DNA from: Bacillota bacterium
GTDB lineage: Bacteria; Bacillota; Sulfobacillia; JACIYH01
DNA length: 64,000 bases
Direction of reading: 5' to 3'
Assembly: GCA_040757085.1 (NCBI GenBank)
Contig: JBFLXJ010000023.1
Span: 128,457-192,456 of the forward strand
Shown: in pieces, positions 17,118 to 28,291 of the stretch
Layout: the number at the start of each line of letters is the position of its first letter
Numbering within the stretch: position 1 is the stretch's first letter
Program-made: the position numbers and the translations under genes
The notes under the pieces: generated by a model
Database searches by the model: none
Told to the model about the DNA's origin: nothing
What the model saw: only the letters and a program-made list of their open reading frames with translations

Positions 17118-17195
17118 ATGGCTCGACTCCTGAAGGCCATAGTGGCCCTGATCACGTTGATCTTCGCCGCCGGCTCGCATCTCCAGATCGGGTAA
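17118..17195 (+). CDS. Possible 25-residue hydrophobic small protein
   Basis: ATG 17118 opens a frame encoding MARLLKAIVALITLIFAAGS and five more residues, ending at TAA 17195, two bases before an in-frame GTG of the HD-GYP gene. The peptide has a basic start and one hydrophobic stretch long enough to enter the membrane. The ribosome site (GGGAGAA) is about 12 bases upstream, which is long. It is the only content I can point to in the 216 bases between 17022 and 17239. Weakly supported. Confidence 0.35.
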   Translation: MARLLKAIVALITLIFAAGSHLQIG

Positions 17196-17238
17196 CGTGC
17201 TGGTGTCCCTTTGCTCTTGGTCAGGGTGGTTTTCGCCC

Positions 17239-18543
17239 ATGAATTTAGCCCGTACACGACCCAAGGCTTTTGCTTACGCCTGTATGGTTTTCCTCGCAGG
17301 GGCCGCCGTCCTCGCGTATTGGGGTTTTTCGCTGCGCATGTTGGGTTGGCTCCAGGTGCTGCTGTTTTCGCTGGTTGCGGCCAGTGTCGAACTGGTCCCA
17401 ACTCAGATCCCTAGGGAGAATGCTACGGCTTCGTCGGGGTTTGCGATCACTTATGCGGCTTTACTGGCGTGCGGGCCGGCTTACGCCGCCTGGGCCGCTG
17501 CGCTGGGGACTTTACGCTTGCGCGATCTGAGGGGTCAGGTGGCATGGCCCCTAGTGTTGTTCAACCGTGGCCAACTGGCTCTGTCGGCGTCGGCAGCCGG
17601 TGCCGCATACATGCTGGCGGGGGGGAAGCCGGGTGCAATCTCCTTCCCTGCTGACGTGCCAGCCATCCTGGTGGCAGGCGTGGTGTATTTCCTGGTCAAC
17701 CTCTCCTTCGTGGTGGAAGCCTCGTCTCTGTTACGGGGGGTTCCCTTCTGGCAAACCTGGAAGGCCAACTACAAATGGGTGACGCCGAACTTCCTGGGGT
17801 TGGTGCCGCTGGGGGCGGTGCTGGCTGAGTTGTACCTGCAGGTGGGGGCGGCCAGCCTGGTCCTGGCCGTTTTGCCGCTGTTAGTGGCCCGGCTGTCGTT
17901 CCAGCGTTACCTGGACGTGCGGCAGGCGTACGTGCAGACCATTGCCGCGCTTAGCTCGGCGCTGGACGCCAAGGATGCTTACACGCGGGGTCACTGCGAC
18001 CGGGTGGCGGAACTGGCCGCGGCCATAGGGCGGGAGTTGCACCTTCCGGAGGACAAATTGGAACTCTTGAGCCACGTGGGCAGGCTGCATGACGTGGGCA
18101 AGATCGGCATCCGCGATGCCGTGCTGAAGAAGCCCGGGATATTCACGCCGGGGGAGTACGGCAAGATGCAGATGCACGTGGTGCTGGGTGCCGAGATCGT
18201 GGAAAGGATCAGTCTGCTGGGCGAGGGGACCAGGTGGGTGCTGCACCACCACGAGCGGTTCGATGGCACCGGGTTTCCGGCCGGGCTGCGCGGTGAAGAC
18301 ATCCCGCTGGGGGCGCGCATCATAGCCGTGGCTGACGCATACGATGCCCTCACCTCCGACCGGCCATACAAGCGGGCACTCGGGCGGGAAGAGGCCCTGG
18401 CGGAGATGCGCAGGTGTGCCGGCACCCAGTTTGACCCCCGGCTGGTTGAGGTGCTGGTGAAGCTGGTGGGTGCTTGCCCTGCTGCCACTGGCGAGGCGGA
18501 GGCGCTGGTTGCCGCTACCAGGACGGGAGGCGGAGTCCGTTGA
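17239..18543 (+). CDS. Membrane HD-GYP cyclic-di-GMP phosphodiesterase
   Basis: Likely hydrolyses cyclic-di-GMP, linking a membrane signal to motility or surface behaviour. Start taken as ATG 17239 (AGGGTGG upstream); GTG 17197 would add 14 residues. Residues 10-235 hold about seven hydrophobic segments (e.g. AFAYACMVFLAGAAVLAYWG). From about 250 the HD-GYP domain is complete: AYTRGHCDRVAELA, the HD pair in HVGRLHDVGKIGI, HHHERFDGTGFPAGLRGE with the GYP-equivalent loop, and ARIIAVADAYDALTSDRPYK. All metal ligands are visible. Overlaps the next gene by four bases (TTGA), so the two are translationally coupled. Confidence 0.9.
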   Translation: MNLARTRPKAFAYACMVFLAGAAVLAYWGFSLRMLGWLQVLLFSLVAASVELVPTQIPRENATASSGFAITYAALLACGPAYAAWAAALGTLRLRDLRGQVAWPLVLFNRGQLALSASAAGAAYMLAGGKPGAISFPADVPAILVAGVVYFLVNLSFVVEASSLLRGVPFWQTWKANYKWVTPNFLGLVPLGAVLAELYLQVGAASLVLAVLPLLVARLSFQRYLDVRQAYVQTIAALSSALDAKDAYTRGHCDRVAELAAAIGRELHLPEDKLELLSHVGRLHDVGKIGIRDAVLKKPGIFTPGEYGKMQMHVVLGAEIVERISLLGEGTRWVLHHHERFDGTGFPAGLRGEDIPLGARIIAVADAYDALTSDRPYKRALGREEALAEMRRCAGTQFDPRLVEVLVKLVGACPAATGEAEALVAATRTGGGVR

Positions 18544-19868
18544 GGTGGTTGCGGTGGTTCCGGCACCTCTGGACCATATACAGTTGGGGAGCGGTGGCGG
18601 CTTTCGGGGCTGCCACCTTCTGGTTCCGGGCGGACCTGTGCACACCCCGGGTAGTGGAAATACTTTTCCTGGCCCTCATGGCGATGATTGCCCGCCAGCT
18701 CCCGGTGATGAAATGGGGCCTGGTGGTATCCACGGAATGGGTGGCCTACTTTACGGGGGTCCTGCATCTTCCCCCGGTGGCGGCGGGCTGGGTGCCCTTC
18801 CTGACAGTATTCGGGCTGCAGGTCATCGTCGTTTTCCAGCGTCGTTCCCGGCTGCCCGGACAGGTGAGGCCGCTTCTAGAAGATGCCGCATTTGCAGCAG
18901 CCCGCCTGGGCCTGGGAATGATGGGCGCGGTGGCGCTGGTGCGCGGCGGGCGGGATGTCTTCGCCGCGGGGTGGCCTGCCGGGGCGTGGCTGGTGCTGCT
19001 GTGCTGGCTGGCATGCGTGGGACTGACGGGTCTCCTGGAAGCAGTGGCAGGGGCGTTGCGTTATCTGGTCAACCCGGCACGGGAAGTCACCCGGTACCTG
19101 ACCGAGACGGGACCGGCGTGGCTGCTGGCCCTTCCTCTCGGGTTCGTGCTTCACGTGCTGCTCCACCTGTACGGTACCACGACGGTGGCGGCCACCCTGG
19201 TGGTGCTCCTGGTGATGTTGCTCCTGTACACGTTGCTGGTCTTTGCCGATATGCAGGGAGCGTACTGGGATACCGTGCACACCCTGGTGCAGACCATGGA
19301 ATCCCGCGACCAGGTCACTCCCGGAGAAGGGCAGCGGGGAGCCTGCCTGGCCGCTGCCCTGGCACGCAAACTCCATCTCCCCGAGGCGCGGGTGCGGGCC
19401 ATTTACCTGGGGGCGTTGCTCCGGGACATCGGACTGGTGGGACTGGACGAGCGGCTGGCGGGACGCGCCGGCGTCCTTTCGGCGGCGGACTACTGCCGGG
19501 TCTGGGCACATGCGGTGATCGGGGGGCGCATTCTGGAGCCGCTGCCCCACATGAAGGGGGCTGCCCTGGCCATCCGGCACCATCACGAGCGGTGGGATGG
19601 CAGTGGGTACCCCGACGGTCTGAGGGGGAGCGAGATTCCGGTGGAAGCACGCCTGGTGGCCCTGGCGGATGCGTATGTGGCCATGACGTGCGACCGGCCG
19701 TTCCGGCGGGCGATGTCGGAACAGAAAGCATGGGAGCAGATTTCGCGGGGCCAGGGGGTGCAGTTTGACCCCCGCCTGGTGCGCCTGTTCCGGCAGGTGG
19801 TGGGGGAGGAGGCATGCTGGGGGCGGAATGCTTTTAAGCGTCATTATACTCTCCTTCCTGGTAGCTGA
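18540..19868 (+). CDS. Membrane HD-GYP-like protein with lost catalytic HD residues
   Basis: 442 residues from TTG 18540, whose GGAGGCGG ribosome site lies inside the preceding gene. The N-terminal 250 residues carry several membrane segments (VVEILFLALMAMIARQL, AWLVLLCWLACVGLTGLLEA, TLVVLLVMLLLYTLLVFADM). The C-terminal part aligns with the HD-GYP domain next door, but key residues are replaced: GHCDRV has become GQRGAC, and HDVGKIG has become RDIGLVG. The downstream HHHERWDGSGYPDGLRGSE and ARLVALADAYVAMTCDRPF are kept. It is therefore probably not an active phosphodiesterase. It could be a cyclic-di-GMP sensor or a regulatory partner of the active paralogue. Likely a tandem duplication that diverged. 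Confidence 0.82.
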   Translation: MRWLRWFRHLWTIYSWGAVAAFGAATFWFRADLCTPRVVEILFLALMAMIARQLPVMKWGLVVSTEWVAYFTGVLHLPPVAAGWVPFLTVFGLQVIVVFQRRSRLPGQVRPLLEDAAFAAARLGLGMMGAVALVRGGRDVFAAGWPAGAWLVLLCWLACVGLTGLLEAVAGALRYLVNPAREVTRYLTETGPAWLLALPLGFVLHVLLHLYGTTTVAATLVVLLVMLLLYTLLVFADMQGAYWDTVHTLVQTMESRDQVTPGEGQRGACLAAALARKLHLPEARVRAIYLGALLRDIGLVGLDERLAGRAGVLSAADYCRVWAHAVIGGRILEPLPHMKGAALAIRHHHERWDGSGYPDGLRGSEIPVEARLVALADAYVAMTCDRPFRRAMSEQKAWEQISRGQGVQFDPRLVRLFRQVVGEEACWGRNAFKRHYTLLPGS

Positions 19869-20430
19869 ACTGCGGGGCGGGCGCATCCGCAACCTGGCCC
19901 GTGCCGATTTTCACCGGCTGGAGTGGGTGCTGGCCGCCGCATTTATCCACGTGGGACTGCAGGTGGCCGCAGGCCGGGGGTGGATCACATCGGCATGGTG
20001 GACGGGTCTGCTCAACGTGCTGGGGCACTTCCTGGCCCTGTACGCGGTGGTGCCCAATCTGCGGCTTCCCGGTATGCCGCTCGTTACCGTGGGGTTACTC
20101 CTGAACCTGGCAGTCATCGCCGCCAACGGGGGAAGGATGCCGGTTTCCGTTGCCGCCCTGGAGGCGGTGGGGCTGGGCCGCCTGGTTCCCGTGCTGGCGA
20201 GCGGTGGTGTTCCCACTCACACCCTGATGGACGAAAGCACCAGATTGGCTTTCCTGGGAGACGTGTTCCGGCTCCCGCCGCCGTTCTGGCGACCGTGTGC
20301 GTTCAGCCCGGGCGACGCCGTCCTTGCCGTGGGCATATTCGTTCTTGTGCAGGCCCTCATGGGAGCAGGCCGCCTTCGCAACCGCCGCAGCAAGGACCCC
20401 AACCCGGGCCTGCGCCCGGGCGAAGGTTGA
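19828..20430 (+). CDS. DUF5317-type integral membrane protein
   Basis: 200 residues from ATG 19828, overlapping the preceding gene by 41 bases. Four or five hydrophobic segments are visible: MLLSVIILSFLVAEL, WVLAAAFIHVGLQVAAG, LVTVGLLLNLAVIAANGGRM, and AVLAVGIFVLVQALMGAG. The segments RGGRIRNLARADFHRLEW, NGGRMPVS and THTLMDESTRLAFLGD match my recollection of the DUF5317 family, small proteins common in Bacillota and Actinomycetota with no known function. The membership call is from memory of these motifs. It forms one cluster with the two HD-GYP genes, which suggests a shared membrane signalling role (inference). Confidence 0.65.
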   Translation: MLLSVIILSFLVAELRGGRIRNLARADFHRLEWVLAAAFIHVGLQVAAGRGWITSAWWTGLLNVLGHFLALYAVVPNLRLPGMPLVTVGLLLNLAVIAANGGRMPVSVAALEAVGLGRLVPVLASGGVPTHTLMDESTRLAFLGDVFRLPPPFWRPCAFSPGDAVLAVGIFVLVQALMGAGRLRNRRSKDPNPGLRPGEG

Positions 20431-20455
20431 GTTGGGCGGGGCGCGGTGCTAGAAT
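20427..20455 (+). promoter_or_regulatory. Sigma-A-type promoter for secA, extended -10
   Basis: TTGAGT (20427-20432), a 17-base spacer and TAGAAT (20450-20455) with TGC just before it. The expected start of transcription (about 20462) is only some three bases ahead of the secA ATG at 20465, and no SD is visible before that ATG. Confidence 0.7.
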
Positions 20456-20464
20456 CTGTGTGGT

Positions 20465-23098
<2,634 letters not shown>

Positions 23099-23107
<9 letters not shown>

Positions 23108-23138
23108 GCGACAAGATGCTCTTACTGCGTGAGCGACA
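23099..23138. repeat. 15-bp direct repeat at the secA 3' end
   Basis: ACTGCGTGAGCGACA occurs at 23099-23113 and again at 23124-23138, ten bases apart. The first copy includes the secA stop codon. Likely a small tandem duplication; no function is evident. Confidence 0.6.
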
Positions 23139-23167
23139 GGAGAGTAACAAAATGGAGGGACCACGGC

Positions 23168-24296
23168 ATGTTTGCGGAAGCGGAGAAAGTGCTGCAGGAA
23201 GTGAAAGAGAAGCTGGCGGAAATGGGTGATTCCCTTTGACCTGGCGGGCAAGAAGGCCCGCATAGCGGAAATCCAGGACAAGCTGGCTCAGCCCGACGCG
23301 TGGGCTTCGCCCGATCAGGCGCAGAGCCTGGGGAGGGAACTGGGGAGCCTGCAGGGCCTCGTGGAGAGGTTCGAGGGTTTAAGCAGGGAGTGCGAGGACC
23401 TGGGCGAACTGCTGGATCTGGCGGCGGCGGACGGCGACGAGTCGATGGGCCAGCAGTTGTATCGGGATGCCCGGGAACTGGCGAATCAGGTGGGACAGCT
23501 GGAGATGGAATTGCTCCTGGCCGGGCCTTACGACGGCCGTAATGCCATCGTGTCCATCCATGCCGGGGCCGGGGGTACCGACGCTCAGGACTGGGCCAGC
23601 ATGCTCCTGCGCCTTTACACCCGCTGGGCCGAGAATCACGGATTCCGGGTACAGGTGGTGGACGTCCTCCCCGGAGAAGAAGCGGGGATCAAGAACGCCA
23701 CCCTGGTGGTGAACGGGCCCTTCGCATATGGATATCTGAAGGCGGAAAAGGGTGTCCACCGGCTGGTGCGCCATTCGCCTTTCGATGCCAACGCCCGGCG
23801 GCACACCTCCTTCGCGCTGGTGGAAGTCCTCCCCGAAATCGAGGCCGAGGAGGACGTGGAAATCGACCCGGCCGATCTCAGGATCGACACCTTCCGTTCC
23901 AGCGGCGCGGGCGGCCAGCATGTCAACAAGACCGACTCGGCGGTGCGCATCACCCACATTCCCACGGGGATCGTGGTGACCTGCCAGAACGAGAGGTCCC
24001 AGCATGCCAACCGGCTGATGGCTATGCGGGTACTGAAGTCGAGGCTGCTGGCGCTCAGGGAGCAGGAGAGGCAGAAGGAAATCGCTGCCCTGAAGGGCGC
24101 GCACCAGGAGATCGCCTGGGGGAATCAGATCCGGTCGTACGTGCTGGATCCCTACACCCTGGTGAAGGACCACCGGACCAGTTGCGAGAAGGGTAACGTC
24201 CAGGCAGTCCTGGACGGGGAAATCGACGACTTCATCCACGCTTACCTGCTGCACACTGCCCGCCACAGGAACAACTCCCCGGTGCGTACCCCGTAG
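23168..24296 (+). CDS. prfB: Peptide chain release factor 2 with programmed +1 frameshift
   Basis: RF2 recognises UGA and UAA stops and triggers peptide release. Translation begins at ATG 23168 (GGAGGG nine bases upstream) and reads 23 codons to CTT TGA at 23234-23239. A +1 shift on CTT then continues with GAC at 23238 in the main frame, giving a product of about 375 residues, the normal RF2 length. The in-frame start at 23226 is not needed. The main frame shows the codon-reading motif HSPFDANARRHTSFALVEV and the catalytic SSGAGGQHVNKTDSAVRITH. The shift makes RF2 autoregulatory: low RF2 lets the ribosome pause at UGA and slip. Follows secA by 60 bases. Confidence 0.96.
23225..23240 (+). promoter_or_regulatory. 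prfB +1 recoding site
   Basis: The slip site CTTTGAC at 23234-23240 is the one used by bacterial prfB genes. A G-rich, weakly SD-like GGGTGA (23225-23230) lies just upstream; its spacing is three bases instead of the optimum and the match to AGGGGG is poor. Confidence 0.9.
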
Positions 24297-24380
24297 GGCT
24301 CCCACAAACCCGGGCGCACGGGGAACGACCGGCGTCCGCGTGGGCAATCTATCAGGAGAACACCGACGGGGAGGATTGCC

Positions 24381-25082
24381 ATGCGCAGGACGATGCTGGC
24401 CGTGGTCGGGAGCCTGGTGGTGGCGCTGGTGCTGGCGCAGGTGCTGATACCGGTTTTCCTGGCGCGCCGGGTGGAGGCGGCCCTGGAAAGCCGCCTTGAC
24501 ATGCAGGGGCTGAAGGTGCGGGTGGAGGTTTTTCCCTTCTTCAAGCTCATCGCGGGAGGAATAGACGCCCTCCGGGTCGAAGGGGAGAACCTGGCTGCCG
24601 GCGATTTGAACCTGGACCGGCTGGAAGCTGCTGTAACCTCGCTGCGCCTGGATGTACCTGGGCTGTGGCGTACGGGGACCCTGACCTGGAGCGATCCCGG
24701 CCAGGCCCGGGTGCGCATGGAGGTTTCCGAGGATAGCCTGAACCGCTTCCTCCAGGCCCACCTGGGACCCGGGGTCAGGGTAGTGGTGACGGAAGGCAGG
24801 ATGGAAATAGTTTCGGCCCTGGTGGTGGGCGGGCAGGAGACGCCTGTTTCGGTGACAGGAGTGCCGGTGGTGAATCCCGACGGGAGCGTCGGGTTCCGCG
24901 TGGAGGAAGTGAACCTGGCCGGGCAGGCGGTGCCCCAGGCAGTGAGGGATATGGCCCTGCGCTTCATGGGATTCCCCGGGGGGCGTATTGAGGTGGGGCA
25001 GCTACCCTGGCCGGTGAAGCCGGAACAGATAATCCTGAAGGACAGGATGGTGGTGCTGGTGGCCGGGGGAGGTACGCCGTGA
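24381..25082 (+). CDS. DUF2993 (LmeA-like) membrane-anchored lipid-binding protein
   Basis: 233 residues from ATG 24381 (GGGGAGG upstream). A single N-terminal hydrophobic segment (MLAVVGSLVVALVLAQVLIP) anchors an extracytoplasmic domain. The region after it (VEAALESRLDMQGLKVRVEV, FFKLIAGGIDALRVEGENL) and the closing MGFPGGRIEVGQLPWPVKPE match my picture of the DUF2993/LmeA family, beta-rich proteins of Gram-positive envelopes with mannan or lipid links in mycobacteria. Function here is unknown. Overlaps the next gene by four bases (GTGA), so the two likely act together. Confidence 0.75.
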   Translation: MRRTMLAVVGSLVVALVLAQVLIPVFLARRVEAALESRLDMQGLKVRVEVFPFFKLIAGGIDALRVEGENLAAGDLNLDRLEAAVTSLRLDVPGLWRTGTLTWSDPGQARVRMEVSEDSLNRFLQAHLGPGVRVVVTEGRMEIVSALVVGGQETPVSVTGVPVVNPDGSVGFRVEEVNLAGQAVPQAVRDMALRFMGFPGGRIEVGQLPWPVKPEQIILKDRMVVLVAGGGTP

Positions 25083-25558
25083 AGCTGACGAGGATTGTGC
25101 TGGGGCTGCTGCTGGTCGCCTGTCTGCTGGCAGGAGGGGCGGGCGGGTACGTCTGGGGCAGACAGGCCCGGGCCCAGGCTCCGGAGCCGGGGACGGAGCA
25201 GGATCCGCTGGTGACGAAGAGTTACGTGGAGGACAGGCTGCAGGCCCTGGCCGATAAGGGTTACGTGGACCAGTACCTGACGGCGAAGCTGCAGCCCCTG
25301 AACCTGCAGGTGCTGGAGCTTCCCAAGGGGAAGCAGCTGGTCGCGGAAGCAGGTACGGAGATCATAGTGCGGGCCGGGAAGGCCACCGTGGTGGGGAGCA
25401 ACCTGGGTGGCCTGGCCGATGTGACGGTGGGGAAGGACCTCACCAAAGGAGAAGCCCCCCTCAATCACCTGCTGGTCGTCCCCCGCAGCGACGGGCGAGG
25501 CCTGAAGGCGACTACCGATTGCGTGGTGCTGGTCCGGGGTGGCTACACCATCAAGTAG
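25079..25558 (+). CDS. Secreted or membrane-anchored protein of unknown function
   Basis: 159 residues from GTG 25079. A leader KLTRIVLGLLLVACLLAGGA serves as signal peptide or anchor; there is no lipobox Cys at the cleavage position. The mature part has an internal repeat, KSYVEDRLQALADKGYVDQY, and an S-layer- or cell-wall-like charged start, then a beta-rich end (EIIVRAGKATVVGSNLGGLA, then LVVPRSDGRGLKATTDCVVL). The final domain resembles short surface proteins seen near other Bacillota envelope genes, but I cannot name a family. Coupled to the DUF2993 gene. Confidence 0.6.
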   Translation: MKLTRIVLGLLLVACLLAGGAGGYVWGRQARAQAPEPGTEQDPLVTKSYVEDRLQALADKGYVDQYLTAKLQPLNLQVLELPKGKQLVAEAGTEIIVRAGKATVVGSNLGGLADVTVGKDLTKGEAPLNHLLVVPRSDGRGLKATTDCVVLVRGGYTIK

Positions 25559-25592
25559 GGTTCGTCAGCAGGCTTTGCGGGATGACGGGCGG

Positions 25593-26366
25593 GTGAGCGC
25601 CACCGCGGGGGCCGCGCGGGTGAGCGTGCTGGGCGTGGGGTTTGATGCCGTCTCGCCCGAAGAGGCCTTTTCCCTGGCCTGCCGCTGGCTCGGGGAAGGC
25701 GGCGGTCTGCGACTGGTGGTGACGGCCAACCCGGAGACCGTACTGAAAGCGCGGCGCCTGCCCGCGCTGGGCGACGTGATCAATGCTGCTGCCCTGGTGG
25801 TGGCCGACGGGGTGGGCGTGGTATGGGCGGCCCGCCGGCTGGGAAGGCCTCTGCCGGGACGGGTGGCCGGTATCGAACTGGCCGAGAGGTTGATCGAGCA
25901 TTGTTCACATACGGGACGGCGCGTGTTCCTCCTGGGGGGCCGGCCGGGTTCTGCCGGGCGGGCGGCCGTGGCGGAGAGAGCGGCTCGGGTCCTGGTCCAG
26001 CGCTGGCAGGGTCTCAGGGTGGCAGGTACGTGGCACGGCTACTTTTCACAGGAAGAGGAACCCCGGGTGCTGGAGACGGTGGCGAGCTCCCGCCCCGCCC
26101 TGCTCCTTTGCGGGATGGGGTGCCCCCGGCAGGAGCTCTGGCTGGCGCAGCATGCCGGCTTCCTGGAGGGCTGCGGGGTGCGGGTCGCCATCGGTGTCGG
26201 GGGCGCACTGGATGTTTGGTCGGGAGAGGTGAGGCGTGCTCCCCTCTTTCTGCGACGTTGGGGCCTGGAGTGGCTGTGGCGCCTGGGGCAGGATCCCCGG
26301 CGGCTGGGACGGCAAGTGCAACTGCTGAGGTTTGTAATGGAGGTCTTAGCACATGGAAGCGGCTGA
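25593..26366 (+). CDS. tagA: WecG/TagA/CpsF-family glycosyltransferase (GT26)
   Basis: Membrane-associated glycosyltransferase of the type that adds N-acetylmannosamine to a lipid-linked sugar in teichoic acid linkage-unit synthesis. Start taken as GTG 25593, giving 257 residues close to the family's 245-255; GTG 25539 and 25620 are alternatives. Motifs: [40 protein letters not shown] (catalytic Asp in ADG), [26 protein letters not shown], and [19 protein letters not shown] with the C-terminal [11 protein letters not shown] segment. Here it is isolated from other teichoic acid genes and overlaps a transketolase subunit gene by 14 bases, so its partner pathway is unclear. Confidence 0.87.
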   Translation: MSATAGAARVSVLGVGFDAVSPEEAFSLACRWLGEGGGLRLVVTANPETVLKARRLPALGDVINAAALVVADGVGVVWAARRLGRPLPGRVAGIELAERLIEHCSHTGRRVFLLGGRPGSAGRAAVAERAARVLVQRWQGLRVAGTWHGYFSQEEEPRVLETVASSRPALLLCGMGCPRQELWLAQHAGFLEGCGVRVAIGVGGALDVWSGEVRRAPLFLRRWGLEWLWRLGQDPRRLGRQVQLLRFVMEVLAHGSG

Positions 26367-27192
26367 GGTGGCGCAGGGCGTAAACGAACTCGAGCAGATA
26401 GCGCGCCGGGTCAGGCGACACATCGTGGGCATGATCGGGGAAGCCGGATCGGGCCACCCCGGGGGATCCCTGTCCTGCGCTGACATACTGGTGGCCCTGT
26501 ACTTCCGTGTCCTGAATGTCGATCCCCGGTGGCCGGACTGGCCCGGCAGGGACCGCTTCGTGCTCTCCAAGGGGCACGCCTGCCCTGCCCTTTACGCCGT
26601 GCTGGCCGAGAGGGGTTTCTTCCCCGTGGAGGAACTGTGGACATTGCGGCGGCTCGGGTCTCCCCTGCAGGGGCATCCCGACATGCGCAAGACGCCCGGC
26701 GTGGAGGCTTCCACCGGCTCCCTGGGGCAGGGGCTTTCGATTGCATTGGGCATGGCCCTGGCTTCCCGCCTGGACGGGGCAGCCTGGCGGGTGTACGTTT
26801 TGCTGGGTGACGGTGAGATCCAGGAGGGGCAGGTGTGGGAGGCGGCCATGGCGGCTGCCCACTACCGGGCGGACAACCTCACCGCCATCCTGGACTGGAA
26901 CGGCCTGCAGATCGACGGGCCCAACGACCAGGTGATGAGTATTCGGCCGGTGGCGGACAAGTGGCGCGCCTTCGGTTGGGAAGTGAGGGAAATCGACGGG
27001 CATCGCTTTTGCGAGATCCTGGAGGCGCTCGCGTGGGCCCGCACCGTCCGGGGCCGGCCGGCCATCATCCTGGCCCACACGGTGAAGGGCAGGGGGGTTT
27101 CCTTTATGGAAGGCCAGGTGGATTGGCACGGAAAGGCACCTTCGCCGCCGCAGGTGGAGCAGGCGCTGGCCGAACTGGAGGGAGAGGCATGA
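26353..27192 (+). CDS. Transketolase N-terminal (thiamine diphosphate) subunit
   Basis: 279 residues from ATG 26353. Carries the TPP-binding half: [20 protein letters not shown], the [20 protein letters not shown] segment, [16 protein letters not shown], and the GDG-N motif ([20 protein letters not shown] ... DWNGLQIDG). The partner half is the next gene, overlapping by ATGA, so the enzyme is a two-subunit transketolase as in many archaea, Clostridia and Thermotogota. It interconverts pentose phosphate sugars. No other sugar-phosphate gene is adjacent, and the location between tagA and ftsE looks fortuitous. Confidence 0.93.
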   Translation: MEAAEVAQGVNELEQIARRVRRHIVGMIGEAGSGHPGGSLSCADILVALYFRVLNVDPRWPDWPGRDRFVLSKGHACPALYAVLAERGFFPVEELWTLRRLGSPLQGHPDMRKTPGVEASTGSLGQGLSIALGMALASRLDGAAWRVYVLLGDGEIQEGQVWEAAMAAAHYRADNLTAILDWNGLQIDGPNDQVMSIRPVADKWRAFGWEVREIDGHRFCEILEALAWARTVRGRPAIILAHTVKGRGVSFMEGQVDWHGKAPSPPQVEQALAELEGEA

Positions 27193-28130
27193 ACGAGGCG
27201 ACGCGGGCGGCGTACGGCGAGGCCCTGGTAGAACTGGGACGTCAGGACCCGCGCGTGGTGGTCCTGGATGCCGATCTCTCCAAGTCCACGTACACGGCTC
27301 TGTTCGCCCGGGAGTTCCCCGACCGGCATTTCAACCTGGGGATAGCCGAGCAGAACATGATGGGGGTGGCAGCGGGCCTGGCCTCGGCGGGGAAAATCCC
27401 CTTCGCCTCCACCTTTGCCGTGTTCGCCAGCGGCCGCTGCTTCGACCAGTTGCGGGTGTCGGTGTGTTATCCCGCCCTGAACGTGAAGATCGGGGCTTCC
27501 CACGCCGGCATTACCGTGGGAGAAGACGGGGCCTCCCACCAGGCGATTGAGGATCTGGCCCTGATGTCGGCGCTTCCCCACATGACCGTGGTGGTGCCGG
27601 CCGACGGGCCGGAAACCCGCCAGGCGGTGTTCAGTGCGGCGGCTCACCCCGGCCCCTGGTACCTGCGGCTGGGACGCCCGCCGGTGCCCGTGGTTACTCC
27701 CCCCGGGTATCGCTTCCAGGTGGGCAAGGGATGTGTCCTGCGTGAAGGCCGCGACGTGGCCATCATCGCCTGTGGGGTTATGGTAGCCCAGGCGGTGGCG
27801 GCGGCCCAGGACCTTGCCCGCGAGGGGGTGGAGGCCACCGTGGTCAACATGTCCACCATCAAGCCCCTCGATAGCGCCCTGGTGGTGGAGGTGGCCCGGC
27901 GGTGCGGAGCGGTGGTCACTGCCGAAGAGCACAGTGTGGTGGGTGGGCTGGGGGCGGCCATAGCGGCTGTCCTCGGAGAGGAGTATCCCGTGCCCATGCG
28001 CCGGGTGGGAATCCAGGATCGGTTTGGACAGTCGGGAAAGCCGGAGGCACTGATGGCCGAATACGGACTCACCGCCGCCCACGTGGCAGAGGCTGCCCGG
28101 CAGGTCCTGGCCCGCAAGCGGCGGGGGTGA
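27189..28130 (+). CDS. Transketolase C-terminal (pyrimidine-binding) subunit
   Basis: 313 residues from ATG 27189, four bases overlapping the N-subunit. It has the pyrimidine-domain pattern [40 protein letters not shown] (active-site Glu), [20 protein letters not shown] and [20 protein letters not shown]. The last third is the transketolase C-terminal domain ([20 protein letters not shown]). Together the two subunits equal a full-length transketolase. A terminator follows at 28226. Confidence 0.93.
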   Translation: MNEATRAAYGEALVELGRQDPRVVVLDADLSKSTYTALFAREFPDRHFNLGIAEQNMMGVAAGLASAGKIPFASTFAVFASGRCFDQLRVSVCYPALNVKIGASHAGITVGEDGASHQAIEDLALMSALPHMTVVVPADGPETRQAVFSAAAHPGPWYLRLGRPPVPVVTPPGYRFQVGKGCVLREGRDVAIIACGVMVAQAVAAAQDLAREGVEATVVNMSTIKPLDSALVVEVARRCGAVVTAEEHSVVGGLGAAIAAVLGEEYPVPMRRVGIQDRFGQSGKPEALMAEYGLTAAHVAEAARQVLARKRRG

Positions 28131-28225
28131 CGAAAGGGGGCCAGACTGACGACGGGTCGGGGCGCGCCGATGTTGGATTTTCCTTCCTGACCTGTGGGGA
28201 AAAAGGAATTTGCGGCTTTTTGTCG

Positions 28226-28257
28226 AAGGCCTCTCCTGGGAGAGGCCTTATTTCTCT
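28226..28257 (+). terminator. Rho-independent terminator after the transketolase genes
   Basis: AAGGCCTCTC (28226-28235) pairs exactly with GAGAGGCCTT (28240-28249) around CTGG, followed by ATTTCTCT. The T-tract is interrupted but present. It ends the preceding operon and lies 35 bases before ftsE. Confidence 0.8.
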
Positions 28258-28291
28258 GCTGCGGGGCGCATAAACGGGAACGGTGTTGGCG

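Noticed and set aside
18470-19768. 432-codon plus-strand frame overlapping the second HD-GYP gene
   Set aside because: Out-of-frame, Gly/Arg/Pro-rich, no membrane or HD pattern; the chosen frame has both.
20403-20420. CCCGGGC/GCCCGGG hairpin as terminator after the DUF5317 gene
   Set aside because: Lies inside the coding end and has no T-run; the secA promoter starts just after it.
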